Shown: positions 11,438 through 21,837 of the stretch, one piece after another | Numbering within the stretch: the stretch's first letter is position 1 | How the letters are laid out: every line of letters begins with the position of its first letter | Origin: Phaeosaccion multiseriatum | Taxonomy: Eukaryota > Ochrophyta, other classes | NCBI GenBank assembly: GCA_965112735.1 | Contig: OZ218960.1 | Location: 992,001 to 1,056,000, forward strand | Length of the DNA: 64,000 nt | Reading direction: 5' to 3' | The notes under the pieces: model-generated | Database searches by the model: none | What the model was told of the DNA's origin: nothing | What the model saw: only the letters and a program-made list of their open reading frames with translations | Position numbers and translations under genes: made by a program

Positions 11438-11729
11438 GGCTCCACCTTCTCCCTTGCGTGCCCCCTTCGAGCCTCTCTTTCCCGTCAAATGTCTTCACTC
11501 TTCTCCTCTCGTTGCCATTCTGGGCTCCCAAAATCCCCTCCTACGCTCTGCCTCCTCCAACAGACCACAAAAGAAGGTAGACTGAGAGAAAGAGAAGAGA
11601 AGGAGAGACAGAAGTCCCCCCCAAAAAAACGAAACGCCCGAGAGTTAGACATCCACCGGTAGCTGTGAGCTTTCCCCGGGGGCGCATTCCCAGGTTTGGC
11701 TGGGAGCGCAGTACAGGTGTTGTGTAAGG
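11438..11729. promoter_or_regulatory. Shared 5' region of the Gln-rich gene and RPL38
   Basis: These 292 bp separate two divergent start codons. One partner is a ribosomal protein gene, so a strong constitutive promoter is expected here on the + side. No specific element is identified. Confidence 0.35.
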
Positions 11730-13303
11730 ATGGTGAGTATATGAGGAAAACGCAAAGCACTGGAAGCTGGCTTATCCCCAGCACATGCCTTCGTCATGGG
11801 AGTCGCGCAAGCAGCAGTGGGGTAATGGGGGAGGGCGGCGGTGGGGAACACGGGGCCGTGGAGTGAGGCTCCCACGCTGGAGGAGGGAAGGAGGGTTTCC
11901 CACGAAGTAGAGCGGAGCTCAGCCCCAGTGATGCTTATAGACGAACGGAAATACGCAGTGAAGGAGGAGTGGACTTCTCAACCCGCTCAACGTCCCAGTG
12001 GGCATGGCAAAGCCCCCTCCCCTCCTCACTTCCTTCCCTCTCCTCCCCTGCACCCACTCCCCGCCCCTCTCCTTAATGTGTGCAATTATTGTTCCTTCTT
12101 CACTGCCCCGCTCCTCGCACAGCCCAAGGAGATCAGCGACATCCGGGACTTCCTCCAGAAGGCTCGCCGGTGAGTGAGCCTGTGAGACGGCCGGACCTGA
12201 TAAGCAGAAAAGACGGGCGGGAGGGGAGAGGCAGAATCAGGGGGAAAAGCCGAAGAGAAAATATGAAGCTGTGAGGAAGAGACAGATAGTGAAAAGGGGA
12301 GGGCTTGTTTCGTTAAAGTCGGCACACCCCCATTACCTTTGGCACTCTTTGGAGCGGAGAAGAGAGTGATTGATCTCGGGGATGTGAGGAGAGGCGTTGG
12401 GAAGAAGGAAGCGAAAAGCGAAAGAAAGGGAGACTGTAATGCATAGGAGGTTGGCCAGCACTGCATTTCCTGCCTCGCAAGCAACGCTTATTCCTTGCCT
12501 GTCCTCTCCGTCCTCTCCGTCCTCTCTGCCCCTCCTTCGCTCTCTGTGCTTTATCCCAACAGCCGCGATGCCAAGTCTGTGAAGATCAAGAAGACGACAG
12601 AGGTGACCAAGTTCAAGATCCGCTGCTCAAGGGTGAGTGAGGCCCAAACTCACATGCCTATCCACCCACATACCCACCTATCTGCCCACCTACCTACGTA
12701 CGCCGTGTCCTCCTTCTCAGCGGTCTTCTCCTTTCCTTCTCTTGGACTCTTGCACTTACTCTTGTGCCCTTCCCCCCTCCTGTCGTGCCCCTCCTTCCCT
12801 GTCCGGCTGCCGCGCTGCCTCCTCCTCCTCAGTACCTGTACACGCTGAGGGTGGAGGACTCGGAGAAGGCTGACAAGCTGACACAGTCTCTACCACCAGG
12901 CCTGCAGGTTTGTGACCAGGGGGTTGGTGGGTAGTGGCATGGAACAAGTAGTTTTGGGGCCGATGGCGGGCCTTCCTAGTTGTAGGCATCAGGCCGGTTG
13001 AGCAGGGGGGGAGGGGGGGAGAGAAGGCATATGCATATGCGAGTATCTGATGTGGAGAAGATGGGAGAAGGGAGGTGCCAGTCGATGGCGGACAGACATA
13101 GCAAAGCCGTGGTAACTTATGGAGATTAGGCCACAGGTGAACGAACGTGGGGTGGCATTTTCCTCCCTGTCACCCACTCTCCCCTGTTCGAGGCCTTCCA
13201 TCTGAGTCCACTTTCCTCACCTCTTAATTTGCTCTCCCCGCTGTACCTCTCTCTCTCTCTCTGTGTCCCCCTCCCCCCCCCCCCTCAGCGCAAGGACATC
13301 TAA
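11730..13303 (+). CDS. RPL38: Ribosomal protein eL38 (60S subunit)
   Basis: Five exons (11730-11732, 12123-12169, 12563-12632, 12833-12907, 13289-13303) give 69 residues, the normal eL38 length. Residues 2-9 are Pro-Lys-Glu-Ile-Ser-Asp-Ile-Arg, followed by [12 protein letters not shown] and Phe-Lys-Ile-Arg-Cys-Ser-Arg-Tyr-Leu-Tyr-Thr-Leu. All are diagnostic of eL38. The first coding exon is only the ATG, followed directly by GTGAGT. An intron right after the start codon is common in ribosomal protein genes and often carries enhancer function. The last exon is 15 bp. eL38 sits on the surface of the large subunit. This is the most secure call in the window. Confidence 0.96.
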
Positions 13304-13906
13304 GAATCTCAACCGATTCGTTGATGTGGAGGATGGAGTAAGGGAACAAGAGGCGGATAGGATAGACTGGACTCGACTCGACAGACCGGCGGTGCCGGAT
13401 ATTGTTGGAGCCGTCATCCTTCTGTCTCTCTGTCCTTGACGCTAAGAGACGAAACCAATACAAGCCTTACACTCATATTCACCACGTCTTTTGACTATTT
13501 GATTGATTGATTGATTGATTGGTTGATTTGCGATGGGGATGGGGTGGGGCGGTGCTCCCATGTTTCCTATATGACCTGCTTCGGCTTCGCCCCCCCCCCC
13601 CTCGCACACCACGGTAGAGAGCGTTACAAAGAGTGGGCATCAGCCTCACAAGGGCTACAGTATACAGTCATATGGGCATCGGCCTAAGGACCACCCACTG
13701 AGTTCGCCCGACCTCACCTTGCATGGAAATTGCCTACACCTGGGCCATTGACATATGATGTCCCAGGTGTGCTACTTATAACACCCCCCTGATCATCATC
13801 ACCGCCTTCGCACGAAACATAGAAGGAGATGTCCTCGCCGAGACGGTTACCTTTCCCCTCGCTTCATCCCCCCCCCCCTCCCTTGGCACATCCCCTTCGC
13901 AGCGTC
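13304..13906. other. Convergent intergenic region with a small inverted repeat
   Basis: About 600 bp between RPL38 and the FNIP gene. It contains a (GATT)n run at 13501-13525 and an inverted repeat with 9-bp arms, ACACCTGGG at 13736-13744 and CCCAGGTGT at 13762-13770, around a 17-nt loop. No coding frame is supported. Confidence 0.5.
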
Positions 13907-15493
13907 TCAGTAGTAACCGCTGCACAGCTGAGTGAGGTCTTTTCTGTGCAGCTTCAGGCCCCCGGGAAGAGGGTGAGGCAGCTCGCATATGGTACCAATC
14001 GTGAGGTTCTTGAGGCCTGCAGGCAGTTTGAGAAGGTCATGGCAGAAGTCCGTGCCGAACTCCAAGTCAGTCAGCCCGTCAGGCAGAACAATACCCTCCT
14101 GGTTGAAGCGGCTACCGAAGGAGACACTCCGAAGCGAGGGGGGAAGCAGGATGGGTTGGTTAAACTCACCCCCCCAGAACTTGAGTTCCAGTAGTCCGTC
14201 TGGTAGGCACAATGGCTGATTAAAGCTCTCCCCAAAGACTGCCTTCTTGAGTGAGGCGGGAAGAGAGATGGGCAAGTCGAACTCATCGCCGTATTCCACC
14301 TCCTCCAAACCGTCAGGGAGGAGCACGCCGCTGAGATTAAAGTTGGACCCAAATCGGACTTTCTTCAGTGAAGAAGGTAGGACTATCAACTTATTGAAGA
14401 ACTCTCCAAATTCAACCTCCTCTAGTCCGTCGGGCAGGCACAGATGCTGGTTGAAGCTGCAGCCGAGCTTGAGCCGCTTCAGCGACAGAGGGAGACCCGT
14501 CAGCGGCCTGTCAAAAGCCTCCCCTAGCTCGAGTTCCTCCAACGCGGGAGGAGGGACAACCTCTTGATCAAACCTCCACCCGAAGGTGACCTTCCTTAGC
14601 GAAGGAGGGAGGGCGAGTGGCCTGTCAAATGCCTCCCCGACCTCCAGCTCTTCCAGCCCTTCCGGCAGCACCAAAGGCTCGTCGTACTTTTCGCCAAACT
14701 TGATTTTGCGAAGACTTGAGGGAAGGGATGCAAGGAGCTTGTTAAAATGCACGCCGAATTCCACTTCTTCCAGGGCACTGGGCAGCACGAGATCGGCCTG
14801 ATTAAAGTACCATCCAAACGTGACCTTTCTCAGACCAGGAGGGAGATCCAGCGGCCGATTAAAGCAGGAGTGGCGCGAGAAACGCAACTCTCTCAAACCG
14901 GGAGGAAGCTTGACCTTCGCTTTGAACTCGTCGCCAAAGTGAACGCTCTCCAGCCAGTCCGGAAGACGCACATCAGCGGAGTCGAACATGTCCCCAAGAC
15001 ACACGTGCTTTACCGAGAGAGGCATCACCCTCAGTCCTTCCTTGATAACAGCCGAATCTTCTGCTCGCATGCGGGATTCCTGCTTGTCTTCCTCCATATC
15101 GCTCCCACTAACGGAGCCCAGCTGCACTGCTGTGACGAAAAACCAGCGCTCACCACCACTCCTTCCGCCAGTAGGCAAGCGCTTCCCCTCCCGCTGACCG
15201 TCGGTGACGCCATCTTTGCTCTCCCCTTTCTCAATACATGGTTTGCCTGCCAGCAGCACCAGCATGCGCTTCCGGACGTCTCGAGGTACGCCATGGTGCA
15301 GCACCACTCGCCGTGGTACCACCCTATCCACCTCTCTACACAGGCCCCACAGACACATCAAGGACCCAACATTCGCAGCCAACACACTCAGCACCTCCAC
15401 CCCATCCCACTCTGCCTCCGAGGGTCTGGCGGGCTGCATTTCTTCTCCGCTGCTCTGTCCTCTTCTTTCCAATACTCCACGTGAAGTACTCAT
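13907..15493 (-). CDS. FNIP-repeat (leucine-rich type) protein
   Basis: A single uninterrupted frame of 528 residues runs from ATG at 15493. The N-terminal 190 residues include a hydrophobic/acidic stretch that may be an F-box-like element (uncertain). From about residue 190 there are 17-18 tandem repeats of 19-21 residues with the pattern Leu-Pro-x-x-Leu-x-x-Val-x-Phe-Gly-x-x-Phe-Asn, as in FNIP repeats of Dictyostelium and of large DNA viruses. The repeats probably form an LRR-like solenoid for protein binding. If the N-terminus is an F-box, the protein would select substrates for a ubiquitin ligase. It is one of very few intronless genes here and is free of homopolymers, unlike its neighbours. 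That would fit a recent retro-copy or a transferred gene, but it is not proof. Confidence 0.85.
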   Translation of the reverse strand: MSTSRGVLERRGQSSGEEMQPARPSEAEWDGVEVLSVLAANVGSLMCLWGLCREVDRVVPRRVVLHHGVPRDVRKRMLVLLAGKPCIEKGESKDGVTDGQREGKRLPTGGRSGGERWFFVTAVQLGSVSGSDMEEDKQESRMRAEDSAVIKEGLRVMPLSVKHVCLGDMFDSADVRLPDWLESVHFGDEFKAKVKLPPGLRELRFSRHSCFNRPLDLPPGLRKVTFGWYFNQADLVLPSALEEVEFGVHFNKLLASLPSSLRKIKFGEKYDEPLVLPEGLEELEVGEAFDRPLALPPSLRKVTFGWRFDQEVVPPPALEELELGEAFDRPLTGLPLSLKRLKLGCSFNQHLCLPDGLEEVEFGEFFNKLIVLPSSLKKVRFGSNFNLSGVLLPDGLEEVEYGDEFDLPISLPASLKKAVFGESFNQPLCLPDGLLELKFWGGEFNQPILLPPSLRSVSFGSRFNQEGIVLPDGLTDLEFGTDFCHDLLKLPAGLKNLTIGTICELPHPLPGGLKLHRKDLTQLCSGYY

Positions 15494-15687
15494 GCTCTGT
15501 GCAGTTGGATTATTGGATTATTACGTGTTTTGGCCCAACGAATCCAACGTATTTGTCCCGCCAACCTGTCAGTTTCAGTTCCGGCTTTTGGACCTGGGAT
15601 GGCACTGGACGACCCACTTCTTCACATTTTGCCCCCCACTTCTTCTTCCAAAGCTCACGACGCTGAGCGAGTTACCGCGCGGGGAGG
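15494..15687. promoter_or_regulatory. Shared 5' region of the FNIP-repeat gene and EME1
   Basis: Divergent start codons 194 bp apart. A repeated GGATTATTGGATTATTACG-like stretch lies near 15508-15530. A bidirectional promoter is inferred. Confidence 0.35.
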
Positions 15688-17774
15688 ATGGCTGCGATGG
15701 CGTCTGCCTACGAGATACTGTCCTCCTCCGATGATGACGTGGAGATGATATCTGTTAAGCCGCCTCCAAGACCAGGGGCAACGGTCGCAGCAGCAGATCG
15801 AGGCAGAGCAGATCGAGGAGGAAGAGGAGCAGTGGAAGCTCGTGATCCCTCTGTTACTTTCCCTGAATCCGCAGCTGCGGGGGGAAAGTATGGGCAGCCT
15901 CATCGAAGCCTCAGCCAGAGCAGCGGCGATAGCTTTGAGGGCGCGAGAGGAGGAGCCGCAGCTGCTCCATGGGCAACACAAGGAGCTGTGGATACGCAGC
16001 AGCAGAAGGGTAATGGTAAAAGAAATAAGAGGGTTGTGCATGGGAGCAGCGACGGCGGCAGCGACAGCGACAGCGAGGCAAGCAGTTGCGACTCCAGCTA
16101 CAGCAGCAGTGACCAAGGAGGACGCTCGCACAGGAGAAAGGGGGCGGGGAAGGGGGCAGCCAAGGGCCAAAGCAAAGCTACAGGTAATCGGAAACAGGCG
16201 GAGAAATCAAATGCTAAGAAAGGCGGCAAGGAGGAACGAACGTCCGAGACCCGCAACGACCAAGAGAGGGGGGTGGTGAAGGGCGCGAAAGCGAGCAGTT
16301 GTGGATACAGAAGTAGCGGCAGCGACGGCGAACGCAGGCGGGCACGGAAGAGGTCCCTGAGCTACCTGAGTGGCAGCGGTACCAGCCCCGCCCCAGCCAG
16401 TCCCTCGACGAACGGTGATGAGCGTTGCAGCAGCGAGGGGGTTGCGTCCTACCCCCCACCATCGCCTCAACCGCCCGTGGGAGGACGGAGGGGGCCGGCA
16501 GGGTGTGGGGATGGCAAAGAGAACGAGGCGGCTAGCGCATCCCTCCAGCAGAGGGGCAGTGGAGATGGCGGTCCTGGCTGTGCTGGCAACGGGGATGCTT
16601 TGCAGGAGAGGGAGAGGAGTGACCCGAGGCTTGCCTCGCCACTTCCAGCACAGGCACCAGCACCAGCACCAGCACCAGCACCAGCACCACCGCTTTCACC
16701 GCCTTCACGCTCCTATTCCGAAGGTTGTGGTGTGGCTGGCTCATCAACGCCACGCCGCCCTTTCGGCCCCTCTGGTACCGGCTCTTCCCCCATCTCCATC
16801 TGCTCTTCTCCTCCGCCCCCGCTTGATTCCAGTCCGTCATCGTCTTCTTTCAAGTCGCGGCTGAAGCGCCGATTCGACGGCAGAGATGGCTCTGCTGCTT
16901 CCGGCTCTCGATCTCCTCCTCCTGCCCTCCGCCAGAGCGCCAAGGCCAGGACCATCAGCGCGAGACCTGCTGTATCACCAACTTTTGGGGACAAGGAGGA
17001 GGGCGGTGGTCGTTGGGCTTCAGAACCCAAGAGCAGCAACCAGGGAAGCGGAAGCGAGGGTAAAGTGTCTTCTGGTGGACTATTGAAGCATCCCGGAGGA
17101 GGGCGAAAGACGGGCGTTGAAACTGATGTGATAAGTATTGGATCCTCCTCCGACGGTGATCATGGTGATGATGATGATGATGATGATCATGATGATGGTG
17201 GTGGTGATGATGGAGGGAATGCTGTGGGGGGGCATGAGAACAAGACGGGGACGGCGAGTCGCGATACAGCAGCCGCCACGACTTCGAATGTGGCTCAGTG
17301 GAGAGGAGGAGAGGGGGGAGGAGGAGGAGACGGAGGAGGGGGAGGAGGAGGAGGAGGAGGAGGAGGAGGAGGAGGAGGAGAAGCAGGAGGAGAAGGAGGA
17401 GGACGACGAGGAGGAGGAGGTGGGAACGGAGAAGCGCCACTCTTGGGACGGAAGCTTCCATCAGCATCAGCAGTAGCGGAGGACATGTCGCTTTCCAGCG
17501 ATGGCGAGGACAGAGAGTCTTGGAAGGGGGGCGGGGACGGTAACGGCTCTGCTGCTGCTGCGGGTAGGAGGAGGTCGGAAACCGAGGGGGGGGACTGCTC
17601 TATAGATCTCTGCTCAGAAGGAGATAGCTCAGATGGCGACGACGAGGATTCGACTTTGGGGAGGAGGGAGAAGGAGGAGGAGAAGAAGAGGAAGAAGGAT
17701 AGCAACGAGGAAGAAGGAGAGGGCAAGAAGGAGGGGGGAAGCTGGCACGGTGGGGTCCTGGACTCTGACTCCGG

Positions 17775-17806
<32 letters not shown>

Positions 17807-18771
17807 GTGATGATGATGGTGATTTCGGCGGCATGTTTGGGAGCGATGTGCTGGGGTCGCAGGACTTCGGAAACCTTAAGTTATGCTCCCAGGGAGCAGC
17901 AGCAGGAGGAGGAGCAGGAGGAAGAGGAGGAGGAGGAGCAGCAGCAGCAGCAGCAGGAGGAGGAGGAGGCGGGGGAAAGGCAGCCCCGAAAAGGGTTCGT
18001 AAGCCGGCGCTGACCGAGGCTGAAAAGGCGGAGAAAGTGAGGCTCCGGACAGAGGAGAGGGAGCGGAAGGCGAAGGAGAAGGAGAGAGAGAAACAGGACA
18101 AGAGGGAGCAGCGCGAGAGGGAAAGGGCGAAAAAGAAACGGGACGAGCAGGAGAAGAAGGAGCAGCGTGAGAGGGACAAGGCGGAGAAGAAGAGAGACAA
18201 GGAGACAAGGGAGCAGGCAGCGAAGGATCACAAGGCCAGAGAGAAGTGAGTGAGTCATGTGATGAATGGCAGCAGATGGCTTGTGTGTATGTTTATCATG
18301 TGGGGACGGGATGGGACGGGACGGGAGGGTGAGGTGGAGAATATGACATGCGTGTCGGGGTGAGAGAATAGAGCGAAGGAAGGACGGGGTGGGGGGGTGG
18401 GTAAGGCTTACGCGGTCCTAGATCGATCCGTTACGGGGTCGATTTTTGAGAGTCTCTTTTTGTATTGTAACTCTTACTGTTGTAGGATTTGGTAGGAAAT
18501 GCGGATTGACTGACTGACTGAATGCTTGACTGACCGCTGCCTACACACCTCCCTTGTGGGTCGGCACTCGTAATCCTTCTCCTCTCTGCTCACTCAGGTT
18601 CACCGGCCAAGCCTCACGGGGCAATTTCAGAGACCAAGAAGTGACGATATTCGTGGAGACTCAATACGCGCAGCGGGGGGGAGATGCTCTGCTACAGACC
18701 ATGAAGGTCCGTGAGTGGGGAGGAGTGGCACCAACGAGGTCAGCCAACGCCACAGATAGACAGGCGGATGG

Positions 18772-18864
<93 letters not shown>

Positions 18865-18869
18865 GAGAA

Positions 18870-18920
<51 letters not shown>

Positions 18921-18950
18921 TAGGCAGACAGAAAGAAGACAGGCAGACAG

Positions 18951-19015
<65 letters not shown>

Positions 19016-20980
19016 AAGAAGGCAGGCAGACGGGGTGGGGTAGCAAGGGTAGGTGTGCAGAGCTGCTTTCCCTCCCTTTTGTGAAGTGTCTCATCATTCA
19101 TCTGCGTACTTACATGTATGTGTGCGTGTATGCAGAGCAACGAGGGCAAACCCGAGCTTTTCAAAACCGTGCCTGCCCCCAACCCCATTCCTGGGGCGGT
19201 GTGGTGGCGCCAGCGCAGCATTCGGCACGGTGGTGCTCCAGACACCGACCACGACTCTGCACCTCCTCCTGCTGCTGCTGCTGCTTCTGCTGCAGCTACT
19301 GATGATGATGTATCGCCAACTGCCGAGGATGCCTTGGCGACGAAGCTGGACCTGATGGTGGTGGTGTTGAGCGCGGATGCCATGCTGCCGTATCTGCAGT
19401 GCGTTGGCCGCTTCCCGGATACATACCCTCAGCTCGGTGAGTGAGTGAGTGTGTGAGTGAGTGAGTGAGTGAGTGAGTGAGAGCGTGAGTGAGTGTGTGA
19501 GTGAGTGAGTGAGTGAGTGAGTGAGTGAGTGAGTGAGAGCGTGAGAGCGTGAGTGAGTGAGTGAGTGAGTGAGTGAGTGAGTGAGTGAGTGTGTGATTGA
19601 GTGAGGGGCTTACGCCTGGTGCCGTCGGGACGGGGACCTGATCTTGTCTGTTGTGCTTAACGCTGCGCCGTTCCTTCTTACCCTTTTGCCCAGGCCGTTT
19701 CGTGACCCGCATGAAGACCGCCCACCCCCAGACGGGCCGCTGGCTGCTCCTTCTGCAGGTGAGGCAATGGATGGACGGGTGAATGGATGGGTGGGTGGAT
19801 GATTGGGTGGATGGGTGGATGGGTGGATGGATGGATACATAACGTGACCAATGACTATCGCAAACAAACCCTTTCCCTGGAACGACCCGGCACTACCACA
19901 AAGGGGGTCGAGGAGCAAATTTGCGCTCGCTGGAACAGCGTGGGATGGCGCGGCGCAGGGCCTTGCCCCACGCAAGACTGCCTCGAGGAGGCGATGATGT
20001 GGCTGCAGGTAAGGGAGTGTGAAAGGATTATGGATATATAAGGAGTGTATAAGACGGGCTTAAGGAGTGCAAAGCGAGGCGTATATTTAGGAGTGGCGGC
20101 TAAAGAATACAAGTCCTCTCTGGTCGGATGGGCGAGGGACTGACCTGAGGTCGGGATACAATGAACAGACACTGAAACCGCCGTATCCTATCATGAAACT
20201 GCCCTGTCTTGCCCTGCCGTGCCCTGTATCACCATCTGCCCTGCCCTGCTGTGACGCTGTGACAACAGATTCAGCACGGAGTGGAGTCCAAGACTTGCAA
20301 GGACAACCTCGAAACGGGAACGTGAGTACACGTCTTTCCATCCTCACTGCACCACCACCACGCCTGACCTGAGAGTGTTCCGTCACTGTATCACCAACGT
20401 GCCTAACATGCCTGACTTGAGCATGTTTCGCAAAAGAGCCGTGCCTCGCTCCCGTACTCCTCGTCCACCCGCACCACCCTTCGGTTCTGCACCCCTTCAC
20501 GTCTTGCCATAGGTATAATGACGACGCTGCTCCTCCGCTGTGCCCCACGCCCCCCCCCCCCTTCCCCCAACCTCTCCCTCCGTCTGTCTCCCTCCCTCTC
20601 TCTCTCTCTCTCTCTCTCCCTCTCTCTTTCTCTCTCTACCTCCCTCTCCCTCTCTCTTTCTCTCTCTCCCCCTCTCTCCCTCCTTCCCCCTCCTTCCCTC
20701 CCTCCCTCCCTCCCTCCCCGCCTCTCTCTCCCCCCACAGATACATTAACGACGTGACTCGCAGCTTGGCATCCGCCCCTTACCGAAGTGAGATCAATGAG
20801 ATTGACTGTGCTCCCAAGCACCGTACCATAATCGTGGATGCAAACAAGGATCATCCCACCAACGTGTGGGCCAATCAGCTCCAGTGCATACCCGGCATTA
20901 GCGAGGTAGGTATTGTGTGTGTGTGTGTGGGTGGGTGAGTGTGTGGGTGAGTGTGTGTGTGTGTGTGTGTGTGGGTGTGG

Positions 20981-21022
<42 letters not shown>

Positions 21023-21563
21023 AGGCCAATCAGCTAAAGTGCTTCCCGAACTTGGCGAGGTAGGAAATAAGAAACCAGAAAGGAAGGAAAGGAATGTGGC
21101 AGTCGTGAGGTAGGTACGGATAGGTCGGCTGGAAGGGTAGGGAGGGGCAAGGAGGGAGGACTTGTGTGTAGCAGCATGGTATGCGTGCCACCACTGATTG
21201 ATCGCCTCTCTTTCTCTCCTCTATATCTCCCCGCTCCACTCCGCCCCTCTCTGCCTCTCCTCTACCTCTCCCCTCCGTCCTCCCCTCCCTCCCCATTCTG
21301 TCTGCCCCCCCCCCCCCGCCCCCTCTCCCTCCCTCTTCCCTCCCCTCTCCTCCCACCCTCTGCAGAAGAAAGCCACCGCCCTCATCAGCCGGTATCCGAC
21401 ACCCCGCCACCTCGTCCACGCCCTCACTGATCCCTCACTGGACCTTGGCAGCCGCACTGCCCTGCTCGCAGACAAGCTTCAAACGGGCAAGAGGAATGTT
21501 GCCGACGCGAGGAAGCTGTTCAAAGCCTTTACATCGCGAGACCCTCGCGACAAGATTGTTTAA
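15688..21563 (+). CDS. EME1: EME1-like subunit of the MUS81 crossover junction endonuclease
   Basis: Eight exons (15688-18245, 18598-18706, 19136-19436, 19694-19758, 19904-20008, 20269-20321, 20740-20905, 21366-21563) join in frame into 1184 residues. The C-terminal third follows the EME1 order: an Asp-Gln-Glu-Val-Thr-Ile-Phe-Val strand, Val-Trp-Trp-Arg-Gln-Arg (ITWRRR position), [10 protein letters not shown], the [11 protein letters not shown] helix, and a helix-hairpin-helix pair with [10 protein letters not shown]. EME1 is the non-catalytic partner that helps MUS81 cut branched recombination and replication intermediates in the nucleus. Exon 1 alone encodes about 850 mostly disordered residues with poly-Gly, poly-Asp and a Lys/Glu coiled coil, far longer than usual. 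Several SUMO-interaction-like motifs lie in it. The exon 5 acceptor is the least certain. Confidence 0.85.
18776..19018. repeat. (ACAG)n microsatellite in EME1 intron 2
   Basis: About 240 bp of tetranucleotide ACAG/GACA repeat with a few interruptions, between exon 2 (ends 18706) and exon 3 (starts 19136). A similar array sits at 23930-24330, there on the antisense strand of its host gene. Confidence 0.9.
19437..19599. repeat. (GTGA)n array starting at an EME1 donor
   Basis: The 5' splice site of EME1 exon 3 is itself the first unit: the intron reads GTGAGTGAGTGAGTG from its first base and continues as imperfect GTGA units for about 160 bp. This is one of the clearest cases of a repeat growing out of the donor consensus. 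Confidence 0.9.
20584..20737. repeat. CT-rich tract before the EME1 exon 7 acceptor
   Basis: Mixed (CT)n and (CCCT)n on the sense strand, ending at the CCACAG acceptor at 20739. It follows the pyrimidine-before-acceptor pattern seen throughout the window. Confidence 0.85.
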
Positions 21564-21837
21564 TCAAAATGATTTAAATCGATACTATTTATAAATGATA
21601 ATATTACTTGTAAAAACTTCCACTTTTTCTCCGTCCTCCGTCCCCCCCCCTCCCTCCCTGTTTTATCATTCGCTCCAAAGTGGAACTTAACCTCAGACTA
21701 CACACTGAAACTGAAACGGGGTGCGTGTGTGTTGTGTAGTTTGAACAAGAAAAGAACTACACGAGTCATTCATTATTGTGACAACCACAACCTATACCCA
21801 CCTACCCACAATATATCCACTACCTAGCCAACCTATT

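Noticed and set aside
14747-15484. Plus-strand frame of 245 codons opposite the FNIP gene
   Set aside because: It is the antisense shadow of a strongly patterned repeat protein and has no recognisable motif.
18611-19383. Cys-Leu-Ser-Val repeat proteins
   Set aside because: They are translations of the (ACAG)n microsatellite in an EME1 intron; the same frames recur at 23700-24350 and 55340-55900.
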